DNA of 64,000 bases, taken from contig NW_024037056.1 of the NCBI RefSeq assembly GCF_015706575.1, positions 14,397,176 to 14,461,175 of the forward strand. Reading direction: 5' to 3'. Source of the DNA: Patiria miniata. Lineage: Eukaryota > Echinodermata > Asteroidea > Valvatida > Asterinidae. The notes under the pieces were generated by a model. It did not search any database. It was not told the DNA's origin and worked only from the letters and a program-made list of their open reading frames with translations. Shown piece after piece: positions 44,830-64,000 of this stretch (its first letter is position 1; each line of letters begins with the position of its first letter). The position numbers and the translations under genes were made by a program.

Positions 44830-47731
44830 TTTGGAAACTTTTTTTTCTGTTTGCGCAAGAAGATTTGAGATGGATTTGCTAAGAAGTTGAAACCTTTAGG
44901 GTTCAGAGTGATCAGTAATGCAGATTTGAACAAAAGTTGTGAGAAGGCCCTTCATCAACGAAAGCCTTTCCTCAAAGGTCAGAGTTCAAGATTTGTCAGC
45001 AGCGACTCTTGCATATGGGACAGTCTGTAGGGACCTTCCTAGTGAGAACAAGTCAGAAAAGGTTACGGTTATTGTCTGTATTGTAATCGTACACGATACT
45101 ACCCTGCTACATGATTTTCAAAGATGTCTAGATGCTGTGAGTGCTGCAAACAACATTCGGCATGGATGCTGACCCGTAGTCTGTAGATTCGAATACACAA
45201 CCTGTTGACTTCTGTTTCCTTGGCGTTATCTGGACTTCACTACGGTTTGAAAGAGCCTTTGAATCCACATGCCTGGCCACTCTGTGCTTGTAGCGTAAAA
45301 ACCTTTTTGATCACGCTCTTGTTTTTTTTATGAGGATCATGTGCTTCATGAATGACTGCTTCATGTGCTTGTTACCTGGATGCACCTGAATCTAAATCTA
45401 ACATGTCACACCACTTAGAGCTGGGGCTTCACAACCAATTAATGCAATGATGTGATGCAGACCATTCAGACCATGTAGACCAGTTGCGCATGTAGCCTAT
45501 ATTTGACCTAAAACTACATGTATGAGACAAACATATTATTATCTCCTATCCTAATGCCATGGCAGCTGGCAGACAGAATATCGGGTCTGGTTGAATTATA
45601 AGTGATCCACTTCCAAAGAAATTCTAATGTCCCCCCCCCCCCAGAAAAGCAAATTATAACGCTTGCCGCCGCCACCCCCCCCCCCCCCCCCCCCCCCTGA
45701 GGGAAAAAAAGGGAGAAAAAAAATACCAAGAGGTGTTATTACTGTCATGGAGGAACAAGTGAAGCCATATGTGCTATCCTCAAAAATGGGCGTCTGCAGC
45801 AGACGTGTTTGGGGGGGGGGGGGGGGGGGTGGGGGATGGCCAAATGTCCCCCCCCTCCCAACCCAACTTACAAAAAAATGATGCTAGAGAAAGTACAAGG
45901 ATTTGAGGGAAAATGTGCTTTGCCCAACCGGGCCCTACATTTCACGATCGCCACGGGGCCAGGGGGATAAAAACAACGAAGTGGCTATCGTTACGGCAGT
46001 CGTGTTGAGCGCCCTCTACGATACTTTTTTGATACGCACGCAGCCGCAGGTATATAATTATTTGTTCCCCCACGTTATAGCGAGCAGTGCGACAGCTCAG
46101 CCGATAGAGGGTAGGATTTTGCACCGCGAGGTTGCGGATTCGCATCTCAGTTTTGCACTCGAATTTTTCCTTTTCTAACCCGAGGCTTTGGAGGATTTTT
46201 TTTAAAAGGGAAATAAAGTCCGAATTTCATAACGTTCAAATTCACTTTTTTTTCCTTCTAATTTCATATTTTCTTCTCATGTTTTTATAAAAGTTGCAGT
46301 ACTACCGTTACGATAGAAAATGGGAAATGCGTTACGGCTGCCGTAACGATAGCCACTGCGTAAAAACAATGCCTTACCACGAGAATGAATGCCATGACGA
46401 AACAACTTGAGTATCCTGGCAGGTGTTCGATCCCGAAAATCTTTTCTCCGAATTGGTCGAGTTTCTGTGACGAGTTTCTCAATCTCAAGTCAAGGAAATC
46501 CGTCGCAGATAGTTGAAAATTGTTGTGGAAATAAAATGATTCAACCATGGAGGAAGGAATTTCACACTGCAGCTGCAGCATGCAGCGAAACACCGCACTG
46601 AAGTTCAAAGTTCAACTGAAGCTATCCAACTACTCGGCAACCACTAAAATGATATTGAATATTCATTTTTATGCTGTTGTGCATAATTTACACAACGCGC
46701 AATGTGTGTGGGTCTCACGGTCATGAATAATTATGTATAAATTATAAACATCTATAAGTCAATGAACTTTCGCGATCGGGGCCGTTGTTGCAAAATGCTA
46801 GTCCACAAATCAAGAGCTAGAGGGGGCGATTAATTTATGCGCAGAGCAGAGTACATGTATTTAAAAACTCAAAAGCAACCGCAACAGTCGCTGTCTGATT
46901 CTTCAAGTTGTGTTGTCATCTTCCTTAAACATTGTACATGTATTAAAATATAAATACATACATACGTTGTTGTCTACTTGTAACATTTTGAAATAGGGTT
47001 ACAAAAGTGCCCGCTGATTGGTCAAAATTGGGACATCGCAGTCTTGTTTCGCATCGCCGAATCTGCGCGAATAACATAGATGATTGTGTGCTAGCCTCCA
47101 TTCCATATACATGCATACCCTTTATATCTCATCTGCCTGTTAAAATCTTTATCATTTAAAATTAAACAATATAAATGACACACTGATACAAAGTTTAGCT
47201 TTCCGTGAGAAAATTCTTTCATAATATATTACACAAAAATATTGTTCTGCAAAATATTAAAATTACTCATAATTACATGAATTTAAAGTACAGCAAAGTG
47301 AGATCATTTGAAGGGCCTTGTCACACCAGCAATATTTCAGGCAATCTCTAAGAAGGAAATTGAAGGGAATTTACATCTGAAGAGTTTACACACATGAAAA
47401 AAACACAATTTGTTCATCCCAGTTAGCTTAATTACAGTGCATTTGGTAGTCTTGGTGCAAGAATTTTTTTTTTTGCTGTGCAGTTCAGGATAAACGGTCT
47501 TTGTTCCAAGCAGCAGCATTCACTTTCCTATTCACGAACCTGACTTGGTCGACAAACTGCATTACTGCACGCACTGCAGACTGTTGGCATGTTTTAAATA
47601 AGGGCCTGCACGCTGCTGTGAATCTCGGCATAACAATCTGAACACTGCAGTGCTGAGGACGTCTTGAAACCAAGACTATGCATTTGGTTGCCTTGAGGTT
47701 GCCTTTTAAATTTGCTTCATGTGACCTTTCT
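44830..47731. other. Intergenic region between paralogous zinc-finger genes
   Basis: AT-rich DNA with long homopolymer tracts: C runs near 45630 and 45675-45697, a G run near 45811-45830. A tRNA-derived SINE head sits at 46083-46155. A YY1/CAAT-like promoter cannot be assigned. No coding region is supported. Confidence 0.55.
46083..46155 (+). mobile_element. tRNA-derived SINE head
   Basis: GACAGCTCAGCCGATAGAG (A-box-like) is followed by GAGGTTGCGGATTCGCATCT (B-box-like) at tRNA spacing. A T-rich 3' stretch follows. It differs from the other tRNA-like heads in the window, so it comes from another tRNA or family. Confidence 0.5.
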
Positions 47732-49987
47732 CTAAAAAGCTTCACATTTGTGCCTCCTTAGTGAGATGTTGTGTGCGAAACCCCTGTCGCATACAATGCA
47801 GACGTATGGTTTTTCTCCAGTATGAATCCGTTGATGGCATTCTAGTTTGTATTTTCCGATAAAACCTTTGCCACAATCGTCACATTTGAACGGTCTCTGG
47901 TTCGTATGGACCTGAAGATGATGCATCTTCAGGGTGCGAGCTAGAACAAATCCTCTGCCACATATTTCGCAGATGTGTTTTCTTTCCCTTGTGTGAACTA
48001 ACTGATGTCGTTTCACATGGGTTCTCGCGCGGAAGGTAGCACCGCAAATGTGACACAGAAATGGTCTGATGTTGGTGTGAATCTTTCGATGGTCAGACAG
48101 ATGGCTTGACTGTCCGAAGGCTTTACCACAAGTTTCACAAACATGCGTCTTCTCCCTGCGAAGCTGAACAGATGGCCGATGATAGAGGGCCCTGTGTGCT
48201 CTAAGACTGTCTTTACTTACGAAAACCTCAGAGCAGTCTATGCAGACCTTTTGTTTAGGTTTGGCATGGATAACGAGATGCCCCACGAACTCGTCATTTC
48301 CTGGAAAACTTTTGCTACACCCCTCACAATGGAATGGGTCCTCTGCGGAATGGAGGTTCCGATGACTTATAAACTTGCTCTTAGTAGAGCAAGAATGGCC
48401 ACAATCTTTACAAATAAATGGTTTTTCTCTAGTATGGGTTTTCTCGTGCTCTCTTAAGACACTCGAGTATTGGAAACCCTTGTCGCAGAATATACAAGTT
48501 AGGACTTTTTCACTTGACTCTTCACTGACACTCTTAACAAACAGGTTCATACCGGGGTGCACCACTTGCTGGTGCTTCTTCAAATTGCTCTTCGTTGCAG
48601 ATGCTTGACCACAAGCTTCGCAAACAAATGGTTTTTCTCCAGTGTGGATCCTCTCGTGCTCTCTTAAGTGACTAGAGTTTTCAAAACACTTGTTACAAAA
48701 TTTACAAGTGAAGACTCTTTCATTCTCTTTCTTTGGCTTCTTAATAGAGGAAGATACAAGTTCTTGTTTCCTTACAACTGTCTTTTTGTTAGCACTCTTT
48801 CTCAAAGGTCTCACCCTAGAGTGGAGTTGTCGGTGCTTTTTCAAATTGCTCTTAGTGGCAGAAGCTTGACCACAAATGTCACAAACAAATGGCTTCTCTC
48901 TAGTATGAGTTCTCTCATGTTCTGTTACATGGCTTGAATTATTGAAGGTCTTGTCGCAAAACTGGCAACAGAAGGTCCTTTTGTCTCCTCTTTTGGCGAT
49001 GTGCTCAGCTTCTCCGACTGTTCCTTCCTTGGAACTTGTTGGTTTACCAACACACTGGTGGTTTTGGAAAGGGGTTCTTTGTGAGAAAGCTTTGTGACAT
49101 GTTCCACACACAAGAGGTTTTTCTTTGGTGTGGACCCTTCCATGCAATTTCAAGGTGTTCTTCGCGGAGAAGGCCTTACCACAGGTCGTGCAACCAAATG
49201 GCCTCTCTCCAGTATGCTTCCTCTCATGGATTTTTAAATGGGCTGAAAATTTGAAAAGCCTGTTACAAAATTTACAAAGTAAGGTTCTTTTGATCTTTAT
49301 CTTAGGTAAACTGTTTGGCCTGGTGTGGAGTTTCTTGTGCAATTTTAAGTTGCTCTTGGTCGCGGAAGCTTTGCCGCAAATGTCGCAAATGAACGGTTTC
49401 TCTCCAGTGTGGATCCTCTCATGCTCAATCCAGTGGCTCGAATTTGTGAAATCCTTGTTACAAAATGTACACATGAAGATTCTTGCGCTCCCGTCTCTTT
49501 TCCTGAAAGTTCGCACTTTACCAACATGCTTCTGGATTGGGTTCTTCCTTGCGTGGAGTTTCAGGTGCTTCTTGAGATTGCCCTTGGTCGCAGAAGCCTT
49601 GCCACAAATGTCGCAAGAAAATGGCTTCTCCCCTGTATGAGTTCTCTCGTGCTCTATCGCGTGACTTGAATTTTTGAAACTTCGGTTGCAGAACTGACAA
49701 CGGAAGATTCTGCTGCTCTTCGTCTTTGAGGCACTTGTAGGTTTGCTGACTTGGTCGTTCTGTGGGCGAGTTTCCTCGGGTTTAATTTGAGTGTCTTTGG
49801 TTTCTACTGCTTCCTGTTGCTCATTAGTCATGTTACTGTTAACACAATGATCTCCTGTGCCCAGGTTTACGTTAGATTCCTCCTCATCATGATGCGTTTT
49901 CAGTTCATTATCTGCAGCACTGTCCTCACTCTCACTGTCCGTGAGATTCTTCGGTGAACTGTCGATGTCATCTGGATGTGATGCCAT
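47732..49987 (-). CDS. C2H2 zinc-finger protein, about 20 fingers in alternating modules
   Basis: Single coding exon of 751 residues from the ATG at 49987 to the stop at 47732. The N-terminus is acidic (Asp/Glu/Ser-rich, residues 1-75). Then come about 20 C2H2 fingers. Fingers 1-13 are mostly organised as pairs: a first finger of the CxFCN...NSSHxxEHERTH type and a second of the CDICGKASATKxNLKKHxxLH type, in which the usual core Phe is Ser. The pairs are separated by basic Lys/Arg linkers of variable length. The last five fingers are a standard TGEKP-linked array ending LRRHKCEAF, like the paralogue at 42515. A 5' UTR intron is likely: acceptor before 50101, donor after the exon end at 50481 (minus strand). 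Likely nuclear DNA-binding protein; target unknown. Confidence 0.88.
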   Translation of the reverse strand: MASHPDDIDSSPKNLTDSESEDSAADNELKTHHDEEESNVNLGTGDHCVNSNMTNEQQEAVETKDTQIKPEETRPQNDQVSKPTSASKTKSSRIFRCQFCNRSFKNSSHAIEHERTHTGEKPFSCDICGKASATKGNLKKHLKLHARKNPIQKHVGKVRTFRKRDGSARIFMCTFCNKDFTNSSHWIEHERIHTGEKPFICDICGKASATKSNLKLHKKLHTRPNSLPKIKIKRTLLCKFCNRLFKFSAHLKIHERKHTGERPFGCTTCGKAFSAKNTLKLHGRVHTKEKPLVCGTCHKAFSQRTPFQNHQCVGKPTSSKEGTVGEAEHIAKRGDKRTFCCQFCDKTFNNSSHVTEHERTHTREKPFVCDICGQASATKSNLKKHRQLHSRVRPLRKSANKKTVVRKQELVSSSIKKPKKENERVFTCKFCNKCFENSSHLREHERIHTGEKPFVCEACGQASATKSNLKKHQQVVHPGMNLFVKSVSEESSEKVLTCIFCDKGFQYSSVLREHEKTHTREKPFICKDCGHSCSTKSKFISHRNLHSAEDPFHCEGCSKSFPGNDEFVGHLVIHAKPKQKVCIDCSEVFVSKDSLRAHRALYHRPSVQLRREKTHVCETCGKAFGQSSHLSDHRKIHTNIRPFLCHICGATFRARTHVKRHQLVHTRERKHICEICGRGFVLARTLKMHHLQVHTNQRPFKCDDCGKGFIGKYKLECHQRIHTGEKPYVCIVCDRGFAHNISLRRHKCEAF

Positions 49988-52900
49988 ATCAATCCTACTA
50001 CATGTATCGGTACTAGCTGGAATTCAGTTCAGGGCCAGGTCTTCGAGCAGCGAGATCTCAGATCATCACGTACATGACGTAGCTCATTCTACACACTGAA
50101 ACTGAAAGACAAAAAATAATACGAATAGAACAAATTATTGCAGTATTCTATCAGGGGCAGATCTAGTCCCATGGTCCCATAAATGTGACGGTAATACTGG
50201 CCAGTATTACCTTGTCGCCCCCCCCCCCGTCGCCCCCCCCCCCCGTCGCCCCCCCCCCCCCCCCCCCCACACTGAGATTTTGAGTTTCAAAAAAAATTAT
50301 CATTAATCTACAGTGTACATGACACCCCCCATGAAATGTTCCAGCCCCCCATGCACGGCGCGGCCACCACCACGCCAATTATGTCAGCGTCCGCCAACAG
50401 TCGTGCTTAACAAAAATCAGTTGTAGACCACGCTCACCACAAACCCAGTTCCCAAAATATCCCCAAAATGTATTTCTTACCTTTTAGGACGAGGATGCGT
50501 CAAAGCCTTTCTGTTTTTACGAACTCAAACTTGAAATTTTCAGTCATTTTAATTCGACGTGCTTTTAAGCTTCAACCGGCCGCAGCATAGCAATGCACAC
50601 ACGTGTGAGAATAGACCATGTACAAAAGCTAGCTACAACCCGCAAATTTCAATGAATATTCAGTACAATTTACTGTGCGTTGATTGGCCACTGATACATG
50701 AATATGTACATCCTGTAAAATCTTTAGACTTGATGCTAGTCCGTTCACATGGTTTTATTGGAATATCATTCAGCGCATTGCGAATGCAGGTTTTCACGAT
50801 TTTGTGAAAATCTTGTAAAAAAAAAATTGTATTTAATATACATGTAAATAATTGTCTGTCAACAATCGCTAGTTTTCAAACAGTACATTATTTATTTTAC
50901 AAAATGGTACAAAAAATTCTTACAACAGCTATACTACAAACTGGCAAAAATGGTTTTAACAATTGAGGATATTATCGAAGTATTTGGCTGAATGAATTTG
51001 TTCTGACTATGATAAACAATTGACTCCAACAATCTTTTAGTAGTTGAGACCTAATTGCTTTATATAAAAAAAATGGAATAACCGTTATCTCAAAGACTCA
51101 ATTTTGTTATTCATAATTCAATGATTCTCGCCAGACTTACAAAAGAGCCTATTTTGGGTTCTTGCAAAGAGAGTGGCCAGAGTTTTAAACACATGTGGCC
51201 TAAAGTTTTGTCCAATCATTGTGTTGATATAAAACAAACTACAATTGATATAAATCAAAGAAGAAAATAAACTAAAGAGACAAAGAAAACACTTTTTCAT
51301 TGGCAATAAATACACCTAGATGCTACATGTTCACTCAAACTTTGTACATTTCTGGAAAACTATGAAAATACCAACAATAAAACAATATGAACTTCAATTT
51401 TCAAAGATTACATCGAGACAAAGATGTGAAGGCATTGCAGTTTCTCAAACCTGGACTTCGTTTTCCAGTTTTGGCTACGTCTCTACCCACAAAGCACAAA
51501 CCTAACCAAATGGAAAGATGAGAATTTTAGAATTTGCTTTTTCAAAGGAGGATTTGATTTGAAATATTAGAAAAAACAAACCCATTACAATATTAAGTGA
51601 TAGTCTCTGAGTTGAGGGCCATAAAATCCGGATGTTGAAGCCCCGCACCACAGCTGGAGACAAAACCTGATTTGAGAAATGGCCAAGAGCTGGTAAAGAA
51701 ACATCAATGTAACTCGATGAAGACTTAATACAATGGCTCATTTTTCAACAATTAAATTATAAACATTGTCAAACGACAGCCTGTTTTTAAGAGGCACATC
51801 AAATTCAAACATGAGGCTCAAATGGCAGTGCAGGTGTTTTTTTTTTCTCAGACAGTGAAGGACCTCCAATATACCAGCAATACACCTGTCGACACCTCCT
51901 ATTTAAGTTTAATTGATGTGATCCAATACACAAGCAGACTTAAACTGACAGCTAGTACTTTACATAAAACAACAGGTACTTCTATAATACACATATATTA
52001 CATGGAATTTCATACACTGGACTACAAAACTGGCAGTGATTAAACAAAAAAATTTCAGCCTACTACTTTTCTTTCCAAATTTAGTGAAGACAATTTTCTT
52101 TCTATTTTGGGGAATTAAATTAATAAGTTTTGCAAGCTTTATTTCTGTTGTCCTCAGCAAAGCGGTCAATAAAGCTGAACACTGACGCGCAGTATTATTA
52201 AAAACACAGGGATTTCGGAAGACATACACTTTTGCAAAAGGAAAAAAAATTGTTTCTTTCATGAGAATAATTCTGCCAAGGTTTTCACTGATGGTTAGCA
52301 ACACTTGATAAATTGGGGAAATTAATAGTTTGAAGAAATAAATCGAATAAACTTGCAAACTTCTCGCAAGAGTTTAAAACTACTGGAAACTGAAGTTATA
52401 TACAAACACCATAGCACTATTGATTATTAAACTTTTTTTTTATTAATGCAGCCATAAACACTAATTGTAATGATAATCAACAAAAACATTACAAGTTTTT
52501 CAGTTGAGTTTGAGGTAGCTAAATTCAGTAAATAATATTCTCAAAATTGCAAAACAAAATTCAGAAGGGAGAGAAACTAGGTAGATGCAGCGTGTTTGAC
52601 AAGGAGGAGGAGCCTATAATTGAAGATGTAGGCGGAGCTAAAAATAGAACAAGGAATGTGGTGAAATTCTCATAGTTTTTTCAACGAAAATTCCTTCAAG
52701 TACATTTTTGTTTCACAAACTGGAGACGTTATGTTCTATTTCTCAGGAAATGCAGAAAAACAAACATTGGAAATTTGTACAAATTATGCACTGTACACTT
52801 TGCTGGAGGCCCCGAGTGTCAGGGTATTTGCAACCCTGTGTGTCACGGTATTTGCCATCCTTATTTACAAAGACTCTGTACTGGTATGACAGTGTTTGTC

Positions 52901-53064
52901 ACTGTATTTGACAGCAGGAGACCATCTTTATAGCTCTGTGACTTGGTTGTGGCACCGTCAGTGTCAGGGTATCTGTCACCCTGTGTGTCTGGGTATTTGT
53001 CGGCATACGTCACACTGTACCTGTAGACTCTGTTCCTGTGTGTCCGTGTGTCTCACTGTGTTTG
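49988..53064. other. Intergenic region; zinc-finger 5' UTR and KDM1B 3' UTR
   Basis: Left: probable 5' UTR exons and promoter of the zinc-finger gene (to about 50600), interrupted by G/C homopolymer runs at 50218-50270. Middle: AT-rich, nothing seen. Right: the KDM1B 3' UTR with a GTGT-rich imperfect repeat next to the stop codon. Confidence 0.55.
52808..53062. repeat. Imperfect repeats of GTGTCAGGGTATTTG type in KDM1B 3' UTR
   Basis: Recurring units such as GTGTCAGGGTATTTGCAACC, GTGTGTCACGGTATTTGCC, GTGTCAGGGTATCTGTCACC and GTGTGTCTGGGTATTTGTC, irregularly spaced, directly after the KDM1B stop codon on the minus strand. Confidence 0.6.
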
Positions 53065-62095
<9,031 letters not shown>

Positions 62096-64000
62096 CTTGA
62101 AATAACTGAAAAGAAAAAGGGGTTCAATTTAATTATAATCATGACAAAATGACAATGCCTTTGGTTTTAGGTTTTTTTTAACTTACAGAAATTTTGAAAT
62201 TAACATGGCACCATGGAATAGAAAATAAGTAACATTTTGAGGAATTCGTAACTTTTAACATTTAATTGGCAGAAAAAAATGTAGGCCAAGGCCAGCGTAA
62301 AAACAAAATTTCTTTGAACATGTTGTAATCAAAAAGATCTGAAATGAAAATAATCATAACAATGACCTTGCTACGCCTAGTTAAACTTTGTACTGGAAAG
62401 AATGTAGTATCCTGACACCACTTTTTTGGTTGTGTGCAAAGTCTATGTAGAGTCGAGTGCATTATTAAGAATTTTCTAACAAAATCATGAAAATTGCAAA
62501 TGTTTTTCAGTCCTACATGTACTCCTAGATTCATGCATGCCTTTCCAACATTTTTGCAATGACTGATCTTCAATGAATCATAATTAATTTGACAAACATG
62601 TGATTCTGTATCTTGTAAGTTGCAAAAAAAAAATTTATATCAGCCAGTGGGGAAGTGTAATATTAATAAATAAAATAGGCCTAAATAAATAAATAAAAGT
62701 GGCATTTGGACGCAACACTCATGACACAGTCATTCTTTCCTGTCATGCCTGTGTACTTTTTGTGCACAACTATCAAAGTCAGTGGCGTCTGACATCCTTT
62801 CATTTTTTGCATCCAGGAACCTAACCATTGACTGGTTGAGGTCGGAAATACCTCCATGCAGTTATGCATAAGAATTTGAACGTCAAACGAGAAACATTCC
62901 AACAATCAACAGCGCGCGTGCAATGGCCTCGACACCGTATCCGACACACGTAGACAACGACTGAACGAGCATGACGAGTTTCGTTATTTATTTTTGTCAC
63001 TTCTACTGATCCACCAAACTAAAAAATACTATTATCTGACACCCTTAATATAGGAACAATCAATTTCAGTTTAAAAGCAGCCTTAAAACGGAGCAAAACA
63101 TGCAAAAAGTCTCACCAAAGATGACAGGAACTACAAAGAACCGAAGCTTGCAACCACGATAAAAATCAATGAAGCGTGCATAAAATTTGAGAGATCTGAC
63201 CTTTGACATTAATCTTGCTGTTCTCAATCCACAAAACTTTGTAAATAAATATAATTATTTTTTTCTGGCAAAGTAACAGCCGTTAGACTAGTTCAATTTC
63301 TAAGTGGGTGAGATATATTTCAGTTCAATTATTGATGTGTAAGTATTCTCTACATGATGATTAAAATAAATAATATTTTGATGATAGAGTATCTCCAATG
63401 ATACACATACCTTATATCAATGTATTAAAATGTTAACTTAGTGTCTAGTTCTCTTAGTTGTTGCAATTATTTTATTAATTATTTAATTGACCCCTATTGT
63501 AAAATGATATAACCCCAGGTAAATAAACATTTGCAAGATGGCGGCCTGCAGTGATTGATCGAGCTACGTGGAAGTTGTGGCGCGGGCGCTTCTAAACATC
63601 GTAAAAATTGTGTTTTTCATTTTCAATCATCAGAATTATAATACATTATTATACCTTGGTTATGTATATCATGCATTTTTGAGCTCATCGATTTTTTGAT
63701 TGGTTGTCGGTTTGTTAATGTTAAAAATAAAAGTCGACCTTGTTCGCGCACTGGGCCGCAGTACGCGCGCAGAGGAGATGGGGGCGTGGTTCAGTGGCCG
63801 GTGTAATGGGGTGGTTTTATTTTATCAACTTTTAGTTTTATGGACTTGGATCGATTAGGTTAGCTCTTTAGGAATGAGGTAGCGTACAAAATACAAGATT
63901 TGTTTATTTACATTTCTACTTCTAGTTATTTAAAATAAAATTAAAAATTAAAAAATGATTAAAAAAAATGAAATTTGAGTTTTGTCATGTTTGTCTTTTG
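62096..64000. other. KDM1B 5' region and candidate promoter on the right edge
   Basis: Contains the probable KDM1B 5' UTR intron and AT-rich DNA. Bases 63535-63545 read AAGATGGCGGC, a YY1-type initiator on the plus strand, followed by GC-richer sequence with CGCGCG motifs to about 63790. This could be a promoter for KDM1B, for a plus-strand gene beyond the window, or for both. No coding exon is supported. Confidence 0.45.

Noticed and set aside
45514-45881. Pro-rich and Gly-rich frames around 45.6-45.9 kb
   Set aside because: Translation of C and G homopolymers.

Overview
The window is animal nuclear DNA: AT-rich, spliced genes with GT-AG introns, many short transposons, tRNA-derived SINEs and long G/C runs. 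The gene set (SLCO4A-type organic anion transporters, a KDM1B histone demethylase with all vertebrate-type domains, caspase, trypsin, a class A GPCR, C2H2 zinc-finger genes) and the repeat style point to a marine invertebrate deuterostome, most likely an echinoderm. That is an inference; no gene here fixes the species. All exon models were built by hand from splice motifs, reading phase and family similarity.

Layout. 84-4846 (+): 3' two thirds of an SLCO4A-like transporter. 6200-10333 (-): a complete second SLCO4A-like gene, tail to tail with the first. 14584-16989 (-): a complete five-exon trypsin. 20631-21671 (+): an aminergic-like GPCR with a single coding exon. 23623-30814 (-): a 14-exon caspase gene. 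32164-33235 and 35096-37039 (+): two small secreted-protein genes. 37801-38757, 42515-44829 and 47732-49987 (-): three single-exon C2H2 zinc-finger genes. 53065-62095 (-): a complete 16-exon KDM1B (LSD2) gene.

The most interesting part is 23.6-37.0 kb. The two secreted genes encode about 95-residue cysteine-free domains that I read as anti-lipopolysaccharide-factor (ALF)-like: N-terminal helix, basic beta hairpin, a W-x6-W segment and C-terminal helices. The same domain, with introns at the same places, is the N-terminus of the neighbouring caspase, followed by a Pro/Glu linker, three predicted membrane helices and a caspase domain with SHG and QACRG intact. All three genes have a perfect Rel/NF-kB-type 10-mer (GGGAAAACCC in either orientation) 176-290 bases upstream of the start codon, and the two secreted genes also have TGAGTCA (AP-1) sites. 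This looks like a co-regulated immune cluster with a candidate membrane sensor-caspase. The second secreted gene has a transposon inside its second exon.

Other notable structure: tandem duplications that copy an exon edge with its splice site (two in KDM1B, one in SLCO), a foldback element with a perfect 9-bp target duplication, a TTAA-flanked MITE family, a 13-bp periodic CACGTG array, a CTCF-like repeat array in a trypsin intron, and a GPCR that has lost the amine-binding Asp3.32. I saw no retroviral, Polinton-like or CRISPR sequence.
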